A stretch of 38,822 bases of DNA. Source: Diphasiastrum complanatum. Its lineage: Eukaryota; Streptophyta; Lycopodiopsida; Lycopodiales; Lycopodiaceae. The position numbers and the translations under genes were made by a program. The notes under the pieces were generated by a model, which saw nothing but the letters and a program-made list of their open reading frames with translations, made no database searches and was not told the origin of the DNA. Every line of letters begins with the position of its first letter. Within the stretch, counting starts at the first letter, position 1. Shown here one piece after another: positions 8,831 through 20,822 of this stretch. The stretch spans positions 1-38,822 of the forward strand of contig MU835474.1 of assembly GCA_029204225.1 (NCBI GenBank), given 5' to 3'.

Positions 8831-11316
8831 GTAACTTATTGACTTTAACTTCTAAGCATATTGTCATCAATATAATGCTCACAAGTCATGAATCACTAGT
8901 TAGAACTTAGTAGTGACCACTGAATATTGAACGGATACATAGTACATATTATTATTATTAACTACAATGCACATACTAGTTACTAGTATTAAGTAAGTTG
9001 TAACTACATACCTACATGTGTCATGGCCTCTTGGAATAGGAAGCAATAGACATATTCTTCTTCCTCATCCCATGTAGGAAGGTCAGGGATCTTCGTCACA
9101 TCAATATCATCAAGATTCACCTATGCATTGTGAAATTTCAAAAATCAAGAGTTAGGAATCAATCAAAATCATTAATCGAGTGAAAAACCTCCAAATGAAA
9201 TTTCAATTATCAATAATCAGTCATCACTCACCAATGCATTGTTGAAATTTCAAACTTGAAACTTGAAAGTTGAATCTTAAAATTTGAAACTTAAGTACTA
9301 ATTTCCAATTTACGATTTAGCTTGTAAAACCTCTCGGGCACCTCTCATCTTGTTCAATAGGCATAGATTGTAGTGGACAAAAACGAGGTGTTATAATTGC
9401 ATAGTGGAAAGTCTATTTCTCTTTTTTCGTGTGGATAAGAGAAAAGACACACCAATTCCTCTCACAAGCTACTGTGGTGCAAATTTGTGAGAGGATGTGC
9501 AATGCAAGCTCACGTAGCTTGGGTTACATCCCCCGTACTTCTCCAACCAAGACATTGGTTGCAACATGGCTACTCTCTGTTGAGCAACTGGCCTCCCAAA
9601 AGTGAGACCACAATTAACATATATCAAAAGCTCATCTCCCAATGTTTGTTGCATATCGACATAAGGATAGACCCTTTGAATGTAATCATACCAACTCGCT
9701 CAATATTTGATTGCCAGTCCACCTTCCTCCAGAAGGGATGCAAGGTGTAGGCATCAACATGTAGTGGCTTGTGGAACCACCGCAATCTGGTTTGCCACTT
9801 TTCTTTATGTCTTCAAGCCTGTGTGAGTAAAAAATGTAAAGTTTAGAACAATTATGAATAGACTTGTGAATCGTGATTAAATTAGAGACTAGAGTTAACA
9901 AAATTCAAATTCGAAGTAGAGTCTAGGGGTCAATAATCAAGATTCAAGATAATGGATTACAATTCGAATTTTACTTGTCTATGCTCAACATGGTGCAACT
10001 ATGCAACTGCTCACCCATCTTCTCCATGAAGTCATAGAGAAGGCCCAAAATGGACCCTTCTTTGTTTGTGAGGTGCAACACGGTGTGTAGAACCTGTGGC
10101 CCGATAATAATGGACTTGGCCTCCTCCGAAAAGTGACTAGAGAGTATGATCCTCTCAAACCTGCGGGACTTGGCCTCTATGGACCCACTCCACTCTGTCC
10201 AATGATTGGAAACAACGAAGTATTTCACACCTTTAACAGCTGCACCAAGACATCGAAAATATATGCAAATCTGATCGTGATGGGAAGTTGGAACATTTCA
10301 CAAGTTTAGAAAACCTATAATTTAAAGTTTAAACCTCATTAATGATTAAAATTTAGCAACTTGACTCTCGAATCATGATTCACAAAGAATTAAGATGAAT
10401 GAATTGTAATTTGCAAATCTGTTACCTGGTCGGGGTGGGTTTGAGGATCTTTGGGGCTTTGAATCCCCTATAGATGGAGAGGACCTTCGGTTCCTTGAGG
10501 ACAAACCTCACCAAGAATGAGTGATGTCTACTACCTCCTTAACCCATGGCAATTTTGAATGTCCTCAATCAAGAGGTCCAAACAATGAGTGGCACACGGG
10601 GTCCAAAACATTTGTGGATAATGTTCCTCCACCATGCGCCCCATGAAAACATAGTTGGCGGCATTATCTGTGATCACCTTCATAGTTTAAGGTACAAAAC
10701 ATTCAATTAAAACTTCAAAGTTCAAACTTGAACCAAACGTAAAACGCTAGTTTATACTTTAAACGTTTATTTGCACAACTTTTTTTGGCCCCACTTCCTC
10801 AGTGGCCGCTTGATTTTATCAAAAATATCCTCGCTTGTCACGGTAGTGCCTGGTGTAGAAGTATCGATGGACTTCAGAAATATGGCGCCTTTGCAGGAAG
10901 ACACCAATATATTGATGAGGTTGCCTCTTGATATCACTCCATCCATTTGAAATAATGCTGCATCCATACCTAGCTCATAATCTGGAATGGACTGCAGCTC
11001 TCTCTGGATGATTACCACCTTTGAGGTCAGGTGCTGGGTTACACAAATAGAAACACTACCTAATAGCAATGGTTGCCTTCTGCTCGTGTGATTGCTGCCA
11101 TGATTGGGTAAAAAATTCTCTACCACCTCTTTGTATGGCACTACGACCTCGAGACGGCCCTCGACCTCTCACAACATATGAATCGGAAGTGCTAGGTGTA
11201 TCCTCTTCAAAATCAGTACCTTCACTGGCAACAGTAGATGTAGATGCTACAATGCCATGTGAAACTGGATGAGAGGGACGAGATTTAGATGGCCATGCAA
11301 CTTCTGTTCAGATTTC

Positions 11317-11405
11317 AACCACTAGTGCTGACGTTGACATGAGTCAGGACTCACAAGTTGAGAACCACTAGTGTTGACGTTGACATGAGTCACGACTCAC
11401 AAGTT
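11317..11405. repeat. 43-bp direct repeat, period 46
   Basis: 11317-11359 and 11363-11405 differ at only two positions. Each holds a near-palindrome (GAGTCAGGACTC or GAGTCACGACTC). It lies in the linker/intron part of hAT-2 and probably arose by replication slippage. Confidence 0.9.
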
Positions 11406-11854
11406 ACAACTTCTGTGAATAGTAAACTTCAAAGTTTGAAAAAAAACATTTTTGAACATTGAAAAATGAATTACCTCCTCTTGAAGCATTTGACCCTTGA
11501 CCTCCTGGTGGTTCCAGTCTAAGTAATATCGATTCCAAGTTCTTAGGTGCATTTGGGCACGCTTCGATGTCATATCTGCTTATCCAGAACAAGTGTGCTC
11601 TAATGTGGAGGGGTGTGTACATTCTGTTGCAACATTTGCGAGTCCAACGTTTTGTCCCTGAGCTCCCATAGGCTGTGGGTGGTTGTACCACCATATGATC
11701 TGATGCGGGATCCCGCGTCCTAACCATTGATGATTGCACCCCCAACTTTCAAGGTGAAGGCTTACCACTCATTGACTCCCAAACTTTGAATCTTGAATTA
11801 GCCAAAGCTTAAACCCTAGGAATTTAGAATCTTTCAGAATTCTATTTAAAAGTT

Positions 11855-11959
<105 letters not shown>

Positions 11960-12043
11960 CTTGACTCTAAATTCTACAGAAATTACTTCCTCAAAATCAC
12001 AATGTGCACACAAGATTTCTAAATTTAAAATGATTGATCTATC

Positions 12044-12048
<5 letters not shown>

Positions 12049-12114
<66 letters not shown>

Positions 12115-12150
12115 CCAAGCACCACGGCCACCACCACCACCACCACCACA
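12049..12150. repeat. (CT)n followed by (CCA)n microsatellite
   Basis: (CT) occupies 12049-12112 and a (CCA)-rich run about 12125-12150. Confidence 0.97.
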
Positions 12151-12947
12151 CGTTCTTCACCACCCCGTCCTCTACACCCTCCGTGGTATGACGTCGAATG
12201 TCGCTCTCTTGTCACCCATGTGCGTACTCATGCTCATCTTCTTCACTCATCTCGACACTCATACCATCATACACTCCACTGTAAAAAGCGCGCCTGTGAT
12301 GACTCCCAAGGAAAACGTCCAGGTCGGGTATCCACCAGTATATCAGGCGGTTTTTATATAGGGCATATCTTGATCGCACATGGAAGCAACAGCTGGGGGT
12401 TAAGCCCGACTATTATCAGACTCATTTCATTGAGCTAGACATAGCAGGGTTCCCAGTTTTGCCATCAAATTGTTCTGGCGTATTGTTTCTCCCAGCATCT
12501 TGTGATGCAGCCAGTGTTCCACTGATACCAGGATTGGAAACCACCATGCTCAAATTTTGTGGCATGTCAACTATAATGTATGTACCGTGTACTATGTTGA
12601 CTACCATGTTTAGATGCTTGGAAGCTCTGACAATGGTTTTGTGACTTTACGGTAGACTATAGAAAACAGACCATTCACATGCACTCACTCACACACACCT
12701 CCAAGTGGGCTATCTGAATCTTGTAAGTTCACTCAAAATCATGATGTGAATCTTAAAGGAAAGCTGTGAAACTCCTAGGAAATGATTTGTTTTTATCCGA
12801 CGACTGCTTATCTGATATTAATTTTTTTCAAATTTGTAAAGCTAAACTATGCTGAGATTTTTTTTTCTTTTTATGAAACTAGTCATAAGGTTCTTAACAA
12901 GCTTCCTTTATGAATCTCACCATTCTAATTGTTGTATGATTTCTTAG
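12151..12947. other. No confident gene; open frames on both strands
   Basis: The plus strand has a frame open from about 12370 to 12644 (containing LGVKPDYYQTHFIELDIAGF) and the minus strand one at 12607-12422 rich in Asn, Ser and Gly. Neither was recognised. Either could be an upstream exon of the RING gene or an older repeat. Evidence is too thin to call a gene. Confidence 0.3.
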
Positions 12948-13028
12948 GTGATTGACAGAAAAACTTTTTTAGATATAAAATGTTTTTTAAAATTTTTGAC
13001 CTTCATGCCATGTTGTTCCAATGGACAG

Positions 13029-13256
13029 AGATCGAAAGAAGCTGTAACACAGCCAGTACCCACCAAAGAAGTCAAGTTTACATGTGCTATCTGCTTTGAC
13101 ACCATGAAAGAAGAAACATCCACTGTTTGTGGCCATGTATTTTGTTGGGCATGCATTTGTATGGCTGTTGCAACACAAAAACGGTGTCCAACATGCCGCA
13201 AAAAATTGACAGCTTCACAAATTCATCGATTATATTTATCTGGAAATATGACATAG
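13029..13256 (+). CDS. C3HC4 RING-finger protein, terminal exon
   Basis: The frame encodes a complete RING-HC domain: C-x2-C (13083-13094), then C-x-H-x2-C-x2-C within VCGHVFCWAC, then C-x2-C in RCPTCRKK, with 11 and 10 residues between the groups. It ends TAG 13254-13256 shortly after. RING-HC domains act as E3 ubiquitin ligases by recruiting E2 enzymes. The short C-terminal position and the CGHVFC/CPTCRKK pattern resemble small plant relatives of RNF4-type (SUMO-targeted) ligases; that sub-family call is tentative. The exon probably starts after the acceptor ATGGACAG (13021-13028), which keeps the frame. A start at 12948 (TTG/ATG-poor, T-rich) is less likely. Upstream exons were not identified, and no stop or frameshift interrupts the domain. 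It could still be a retained exon of a dead gene. Confidence 0.75.
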   Translation, partial: RSKEAVTQPVPTKEVKFTCAICFDTMKEETSTVCGHVFCWACICMAVATQKRCPTCRKKLTASQIHRLYLSGNMT

Positions 13257-13259
13257 AAC

Positions 13260-14957
13260 TTACAATATAACCTTTTGCTAAGGATCAGTAAATGAGACAC
13301 TGATCTTAAAGCTAGAATGCTGGAGATGAGCTTATAAAGATTGTGGGCTGTTGCTCAAGTTTTAATGTGATCAAGTTTCACAAGCCTTCATTTAGTGCAT
13401 GGAATCTTTCTCGATAAATGGAATGTGTGGTAGTTTCATTTCAGTTCTTTTGGAAGCTATCGTTTATTCCGAGTTTTTCTAGATTGAGAGCAAATCTCAT
13501 GGATTCTTAATATTCATTGACCACCAACAGTGCGTGGGCAAAGATAAATTTTCTGAGAATGCGTTTTCAAGCAGCTCCAAATTGTTGTCTGCTATTCTTA
13601 CCCCGGTACCTTGTTGCGGGATGTTACTGTTCTCAGCTCTTTGTGGAAAGCTAATATTTTAGAGGGATGAAGTGTTGGTATAAAATTCCATTAAATCCTG
13701 GGGTAATAAGTAATAAGTAACATTTATTGATGCCAGTGTTTAGGGACGACATTCAAGGCTGTTTTGGCATAGTCATATGGCTTTTAGGTGTAAATATGAT
13801 ATTGTTTTCTCTATTCCTAATTTGCTTAAGCTTTCAGGTATTCTCTGTTAATTTGAGGATGCTGTAATAAGAGTTGTAAGCACAGAAGTTTTTGAATTGA
13901 CTGCTTACTGCTTAAGTTATATCTCAAAAGTTATATTTCTGTCATCATTTTTTTTTTCTTAGATGAGTTTTTATCAAAATGCTTTTTACAAAGCTTGCAA
14001 TTCATTACTTTAATAAAGGACAACCCTTCTCCAAAGACTTGTCACTTTCTTGAATAGAAATAATTGTGAATATAATTTTGGTTACCTTTGCATTAATTTA
14101 GAATGCTAACATTAAAGTTAATTTCCAGTCCTCCATTGACTTTTAACTTGGTACTAAGTAAATTTGCAAAACTAAGTTTTTTTTGTGCAAAGAAAATTAA
14201 ATTGATACTTTCATTAAGTGTTAAGGACAAAGGCATAAGCCCATATCATAGATGCACCCTTCCTTATTTCAGAATGTGATATGGGAGTTTGGGTTAGGGT
14301 TTCTTGAATCAGAATGAGGAAATTTAAACCTTTTTTAACAACTTTTCCTTGGAATCATTTAATGTGAATTGTACAAAGAATTTAGCTAACTAATCATATT
14401 ATCAAAAAAATCAACAAAATTATCAAAACATTAGTTGACTCTTGAAAACAGCTAACTAAATTTATAAAAGCAATAAACTAGATTATCAAACCGATGTCTA
14501 ACCTTTAATGTTTTGAACTTAAAAAAGATATAAAAAATTGTGTTTTGGACAATGTTCCATTGTCTAGAACGCTTTATATGAGCCATAGTGACAACATTAC
14601 ATGTTTCGTTGGGCTCATATAAAGAACACTAATAAAGAGAAACTAGGTTACCAAAGAGCAACATTCCTTTAAAGCTTCAAAGATTTGGCATGGATAAATA
14701 GCCTTCAATGTAGTAGAGGAAACACACAGGTGTATGGATTTTAACTTTTTTTGTTAGGTTAATTTTTGGGTTTTCACGACCAAAAAATAATTTAGTCGCT
14801 TAGTTTCCCCCCCTCCGGCTCCCATTTTTCTTGATTTTTCAATCTTGTTTCTTCTTTGCTTTTGTTGGGTTTACTAGTCATTTTTTGTTTCATTTGTTGG
14901 GCTTTTGTTTACAATTTAATTTCCTTTTTCTTCCTTTTTGCACTAAGCACATTTCTC
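13260..14957. other. Intergenic, AT-rich; no gene seen
   Basis: The first part is probably the RING gene 3' UTR (AATAAA within TTTAATAAAGG at about 14010). The rest has no frame with recognisable protein. It contains the hairpins listed at 14548-14624. Confidence 0.6.
14548..14624. repeat. Paired hairpins
   Basis: GACAATG-TTC-CATTGTC (about 14549-14565) is a perfect 7-bp stem. CTTTATATGAGCC (14572-14584) is the exact complement of GGCTCATATAAAG (14612-14624), giving a 13-bp stem with a 27-base loop. It is not in a coding region and its function is unknown. Confidence 0.7.
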
Positions 14958-15390
14958 TTATTGTGATTTGAATGCACTCTATATCGATGTTTGATCGTGC
15001 TTGTTTACTCAATCTGATCAGAACATGGACGTCTATGACTCTTCAGCTTCTGATCAAACGATGACTGTCTTTAACGCTTGAGGAACTCGCGATATCATTA
15101 TACTCTTTCATCTATTTCAAAACCAAACTTCTCATTGAATCCTTTTTCAGTAATACCACACACACCATTTCTAATTTTTTCGGTGGACTATATTCTCGTT
15201 CTTGTGAGTATGAATTAATTTTTAAGATCCTGTTGGGCAAATAGAACACTTTAGATTGTGATTATATTTAGCATAAGCTCTCTATCAGATTGTTTTTGCA
15301 TCTAGCAGCTGATTGTAACGGGAGAGCTGTTCCGCAATATTCTTGCTCTCTTCTCCGTTCGCGTTCTTCTATCTCCCTTGCCCTATTAGA
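14958..15390 (+). repeat. Copia A 5' LTR, 5'-truncated
   Basis: Matches 20448-20821 up to 15333; 15334-15390 has no counterpart on the right. The outer 940 bp or so present in the 3' LTR are missing here. The inner end is set by the PBS; the terminal CA appears mutated (ends TTAGA). Confidence 0.85.
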
Positions 15391-15391
15391 T

Positions 15392-15403
15392 TGGTATCTA
15401 AGC
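15392..15403 (+). other. Copia A primer-binding site
   Basis: TGGTATCTAAGC resembles the initiator tRNA-Met complement TGGTATCAGAGC with two changes, and is positioned directly after the LTR. Confidence 0.75.
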
Positions 15404-15456
15404 ATAGCTCAAATAAACCGAGAGATTAAGTTTTTTCCATTTATATTACTGTTATC

Positions 15457-18400
15457 ATGTCTCATCTCGGTAGCTCTTTGTCATCATCCAACGAGGCTAG
15501 AATCATTGACAAGTCCGATGGTTCTAACTTCTACATCTGGAAGTTAAAACTCCAGATGATGTTGATAGATAGAGATCTTTGGGATGTAGTAGAAGGTGCT
15601 GACCTGAAACCAGAAGATGGTGATCAAGAAAAGACATGGAAGATCAAAGATCAGAAGGCCTTAGCATGTATCACACTCAATCTGGCTGACTCCCAAATAT
15701 CCCACGTTACCATATGCAAAACCTCTAAGGATGCATTAGATTTGTTATCAAATCTCTATGAGACTCATGATGTAACCACTAGATTACATATTAGAAGGAA
15801 GTTCTTTACTCTTAGCATGTCTGATTCTACTGCCATCACTTCTCACATCAATAGCTTCAAATCTTTATTGGATCAGTTATCAGTTGTAGGATGTTCTATT
15901 CAAGATGATGATGCCGATATGACCTTGTTTTCTTCTCTTCCAAAGTTGTATGAACACTTTGTGGTGATGATCTCCACACAACCCGGCCTCACTCTTCAAA
16001 AGGTGATTGATCACCTACTTCAAGAAGAAATACGGAGAAAGACCGGCAACATGTCCACCAAAGACAAATCCATGGCTCTATACACCAAGAAGAAAGACTG
16101 TTCCAAAGGCAAGAATCAAGTGCAGCAGCAACAATAGAAGCCTCACACTCAAGGTGAGCATGGTGGATCGTGCAAGAAGCTTGTCTACAGATATTGCAAG
16201 AGAGCCAATCACAACATCAAGGAGTGTCATATCCGGATCTACAACGAGGCAAAGAAGCAACAACAACAACAACAACAGCCAGACTCCTCCAACGCGGCGG
16301 AATTCAAGGAGCAAGATACACACTTGTTAATGGCTTACAACAATAGCAACGAAGATTATGATAGTTGGTACCTGGACAACGGCACTACCCAACACATTAC
16401 CTCTCACAAGAAATGGTTTATCGAGTATGCAACTTACAGCAGAGATCAATTCATCTACCTCGAAGATTTAAGCACTATACGTGTGAAAGGCAAAGGAATA
16501 GTGAAGATCACCTTCAACAATGATCTATCTATTTGTGTTCCTAACATCCTTCATGTTCCTTAGTTATCAAAGAACCTGTTATCAGTCTCTAAGATAATTG
16601 ATGAGGGCTACATTGTTACTTTCTCATCTGAGCAGTGTACAATACTCGAGGAAGATATTACTCTGACTACATGCACTAGAGTCGGAAATCTTTACGTACT
16701 CTCTAATTTAGTTGCATTAGTTAGTATCTCTAATGAAAATGTAAACGACAGTGCTGTTTAGTGACATAGTCGATTTGGACACGTGAATACAAGATCACTT
16801 TATTATATGCGTTGTAAAAATTTAGTTGATGGACTGAATTTCCCTTCTTCATTAGATAGGAAATCTTTCTTTTGTGAATCATGCACTATGGGAAACACTC
16901 TAGAAGCAAGTTTCCAAAATCACATTGCATCAAACAAAACATCTATTAGATCTTGTACATATCAATCTTTGTGGTCCAATGCCAACTCCGTCCTTAGGAG
17001 ATGCAATCTATTTTATCACTTTCATAGATGATTATTCTAGATGGTCTACAGTCATGTTCATTAAGCACAAATCTGAAGCCTTTGAATGCTTCAAGAGATT
17101 CAAGGCCATGGCTGACACAAACGTCTACAAAAGTGAAGGCACTGATGGTGGCAGCGAATACATCTCTAACGAGATGTCTGACTACATGGCTGAACATGGT
17201 ATTAGAAGACAATTCACCACTTCCTATTCACCTCAAAAGAACGAGATTGCAGAAAGGAAGAATCAAACTCTTCTCAACTCAGCTAGATCCATGGTACATC
17301 AAGCTTACCTACTTGTGAAGTTCTGGGCAGAAGCTACTGCCACAACCTATTACGAGCAGAACAGATCCAACACCAAAGCCATCAACAACAAAATCCCTTA
17401 TGAAGCTTGGCATGGGCACAAGCCTAGTGTCAGCCCTTTAAAAATCTTTGGTTGTATATGTTTTGTTCACATTCCTAAATAGCTTAGGAAGAAGCTGGAT
17501 CATAGGACAAATAAATCTATTTTTATTGGCTATCCCGATGAACATAGAACTTATAAAGTTTATGATCCATCCACCAATGTAGTATTTGTCTCTAAGGATG
17601 TAATATTTCAAGAACATACATACTATGACTTCAAACAACCATCGATGCTATGTCATTTCATTCTATTTTATGTAGCATGGATTCTTCCAACGTTGATGTT
17701 CCTTCTATAGAACCTGCAACTACAGCTACAGAAGCCGAGTAGCCGACAATACCTGTCATGAGACCAGACCAAGCTAGCTCGAGCAGATCTGAAGAAATTC
17801 AAGAAGAAGCATCATCGCATCCTGGTCAACCAAACATCCGCAGATGCTCACGGATTCGGACAGTTCCTGAGAGGTATACACCTCAATCATTCTGGACTTC
17901 ATCTGAAGAACCAAAGAGCCTAGCTGAAGCAATTAACTCCAAGGATGCTGTGAAGTGGCAAGAAGATATGGAAAGCGAGTACAACTCACTTTTGACGAAC
18001 CAGACCTGAACACTGGTCGACTTCCCCACTCACAAGAGAGTTATCGACAACAAGTGGATCTTCAAGAAGAAGATCAAGTCCGATGGTTCCATTGCCAAAT
18101 GGAAAGCACGGCTGGTGGCTAAAGGATTCACTCAAGTCCAAGGAGTAGATTATCAAAAGATTTTCAATCCTATCGTCAGGATGCAATCAATCAGGACTCT
18201 GATTGCGTTAGCAACTGCGGAAGACCTCAAAATGCACCAAATGGATGTCAAGACAACGTTTCTCAACGACAATGTTGAAGAGGAGCTGTACACCTTCCAA
18301 CTAGAAGGATTTGACGTCAAAGGACAAGAGCACAAAGTGTGCAAACTGTACAAAGCAATCTACGGTCTGAAACAGGTCGCAAGAGCATGGTTCAATAGAA

Positions 18401-19490
18401 TCAACTCTTATCTCATTCAATTGGGATTTGCAAACAATTCAGCTGACTGTAATGTGTACTCAAAGCATATAAACACTAATTCAGTTCACGTAGCTCTTTA
18501 CATAGATGATGCATTTATTCTGTCTAAAGACACTTCTCTACTACACGCTACTAAGAGTGATCTGTCAAAGGAATTTGACATGACTGATTTAGGAGTTGTC
18601 AATTCTTTGCTAGGAATTCAAATCACTAGAAATAGGTTTCAAAACAAAATCTATTTTAGCCAGCAGACATATCTAAAAGACATTTTAGAAAAATTTCATA
18701 TGCTTGATTGCAAACCCATTGATACTCCCATGGATCCAAGTATAGTATTGACTAAATTTGCTTGTGCTGATTCTGATAGTACAGTACTCGACATAGTGAA
18801 GTACCCTTATCATTCACTAATAGGATCTTTAATGTATGCAATGCTGTGTACTAGACCAAATTTAGCATACACTGTTAGCACGTTAAGTCAATTTATGTCT
18901 AATCTTAGGATCTTTCATTGGAAAGCATTAAAGAGAGTGATGAGATATATTCAGGGAAGTTTAAACTACATCTTATGTTATGATGGAAATACTATCAACG
19001 CACTCGTCCTGCGAGGCTATTCCGACTCAGATTGGGGAGGAACAGTCTCTACCAGAAAATATACCTTCGGTTTTGTTTTTATCTAGTAGAGGGACCGATT
19101 TCGTGGAACTCAAGGAAGCAGAAATAGTTGCGCTTTCTTTGACAGAGGCAGAGTACATCGCAACATGTCAAGCTTCAAAAGAAGCTGTATGGATCAGGTT
19201 ATTACTTCACGACTTACATCACACTTAGTTCAATGCTACCACCATTCTATGTGACAACTTGAGTTGTATTTCACTGTCACCGAATCCCAGATTTCATGGC
19301 AAATCCAAGCACATAGAAATCCAATATCATTTCATTCAGAAAAAAAGTTTTCTCAGGGCATGTGATCCTTCAATACTGCTCCACAACAAAATTGGCCGCA
19401 TACATCTTCACCAAAGCGCTTCCTAGGATCAAGCACCAGAAGTTCTTTAACATGCTGAACCTGATGAAGATACCAAGGTACCAACCGTGA
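15457..19490 (+). pseudogene. Copia A gag-pol remnant
   Basis: Order is Gag, protease, integrase, RT, RNase H, typical of Ty1/copia. Gag (15457-16134) begins with SDGSNFYIWKLKLQMML. The zinc knuckle near 16190 reads YCKRANHNIKEC, with Tyr where the first Cys is expected. The protease motif is WYLDNGTTQHIT (16363 onward), with DNG in place of the usual DSG. The pre-integrase HSRFGHVN is at about 16765, then integrase FIDDYSRW (17021), TDGGSEY (17141) and AERKNQT (17251). RT runs 17940-18620 with YIDD near 18500. RNase H (SDSDWGG, LTEAEYIA) ends near 19228. Stops occur at 16135, 16561, 16759-16764 (two), 17480, 17741, 18007 and 19084, with frameshifts near 16920 and 19060, so it is dead. Confidence 0.92.
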
Positions 19491-19493
19491 CCT

Positions 19494-20821
19494 TAAGGGG
19501 TACTGTTGGAAATTAAGCCCACAGTTGCCTCCTTGGAATCATAACTTAGACAACCAATTTATTTGAAGGACGTCAAGGACTTTCACAAACTTGCATTTAG
19601 AAGAAGTCTGCAGATTTACATTACTTTTTAAACGGTCTGCAGAAATACATTAAGTGTCGCACAGTTCGCATTTTTCACACTTTCCCAAAAGCTGCAACAC
19701 TTACCTTCGACTTCTTCCATTCAATTATTTTTGAAGAAGTCAACTTGTTCACAGTTCAACACTTTAACTTTTTTCAACACCTCCGCCTTTTTTGCATTTT
19801 CCCAAAAAATGTGAAAAGAGAACAAATTCCAGAAAGTCATCTATTTTTAAGGGTTAAACTGTTAAAAGACACCTTCACCTTTTTAAATGGCACCTTAAAC
19901 TTGTTTGTAAGGGCACCTTCGGCTTTTTCGCATTTTTCCAAAAAAGTGCGAGAGAGTTAAATTGTTAATGATATCTTTGCCTTTTTTAGGGCACCTTAAA
20001 CTTGCTTAAGGGCACTCTCGGTTTTTTTTGCAAAATCCTGAAAAGAGAGAAAATGCCAAAGGTCGTCTACTTTGAACGAGGGACGTTCCTAGCCACTTCC
20101 CAAATTTGCGAAGTGAGAGAAAGCCACTTCCCCTAAAATGCGAAGTGAGTAAACATGGACGCCCTCGTCCATGTCAACATTCCCTACGGGTTGACAATAT
20201 ACATTATGTAAAGTTGTCACAGAAGCCATATACTTCCAAGTACAACGACTTACCTAATTAGGTGACAATCATTTCTTGTGATTAATACATGGATGCAATC
20301 TATAAATAGATTATCGCAGCACAAATTATAGGAGACTCTCCATCTACAAGATATATTTTTTGAGCCTCCCAATTACGCCGTCAATTTGTTTTTGTAACTG
20401 CCATTGTTGTGCTTCAGTGTAATATAGCAGCAATACGCTTTTATCTGTTATTGTGATTTGAATGCACTCTATCGCTATTTGATTGCGCTTATTTACTCAC
20501 TTTGATCAGAACACGGACGTCTACGACTCCTCAGCTTTTGATCAGACGATGAGTGTCTTTAACACCTGAGAAACTCGCAATATCATTCTATTCTTTCATC
20601 TATTTCAAAACCAAACTTCTCATTGAATCCTTTTTCAGTAATACCACACACACCATTTTTAATCTCTTCGGTGGACTGCACTCTCGTTCTTGTGAGTATG
20701 AATTAATTTTTAAGATCCTGTTGGGCAAATAGAACACTTTAAGCTGTGATAATACTTAGCATAAGCTCTCTATCAGATTGTTTTTGCATCTAGCAGCTGA
20801 TTGTAACGGGAGAGCTATTCC
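19494..20821 (+). repeat. Copia A polypurine tract and 3' LTR, 3'-truncated
   Basis: TTAAGGGGTAC precedes TGTTGGAAATTAAGCC at 19504, the LTR start. Similarity to the 5' LTR stops at 20821, where the sequence changes to the DDE-type gene. The visible LTR is 1318 bp. 19630-20160 contains degenerate tandem units (see findings). Confidence 0.85.
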
Positions 20822-20822
20822 A

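Larger units (their letters stand above)
8487..11760 (-). pseudogene. hAT transposase relic (hAT-2): BED, DUF659, hATC
   Basis: Blocks in N-to-C order on the minus strand: a BED-type zinc finger at 11745-11500 (TRDPASDHMV, then paired Cys and a His region); a linker at about 11290-11060; the start of the DUF659 core at 11060-10780 (LINILVSSCKGAIFLKSID); VITDNAANYVFMGRMVEEHY at 10683-10620, holding the second catalytic Asp, followed by FWTPCATHCLDLL; FVVSNHWTEWSGSIEAKSRR at 10220-10160; then KWQTRLRW..LHVDAYTLHPFWRK, interrupted by a frameshift near 9690; GRPVAQQR; the hATC block LRELALHILSQ and ACERNWCVFSLIHTKKRNRL at 9525-9380; LDDIDVTKIPDLP near 9115; and an acidic tail at 8640-8490. A splice donor near 10756 appears lost (CAA followed by AT instead of GT). 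Several frameshifts show it is dead. Cell role when intact: nuclear cut-and-paste transposase. Confidence 0.85.
14958..20821 (+). mobile_element. Ty1/copia element A, truncated inside both LTRs
   Basis: The internal region runs from a PBS at 15392 to a purine tract at 19494. The left LTR keeps only its last 430 bp or so. The right LTR keeps its start but lacks its final 55 bp or so. The two LTR pieces overlap for about 375 bp (14958-15333 against 20448-20821) and show about 30 differences by eye, so the insertion is old. No target duplication can be assessed. Confidence 0.88.

Noticed and set aside
12422-12644. Possible upstream exon of the RING gene
   Set aside because: Opposite strands are both open, no clear splice borders link to 13029, and no domain was recognised.
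15290-15547. Short plus-strand frame over the copia LTR/PBS
   Set aside because: It overlaps the LTR and PBS and the true Gag frame, with no domain.
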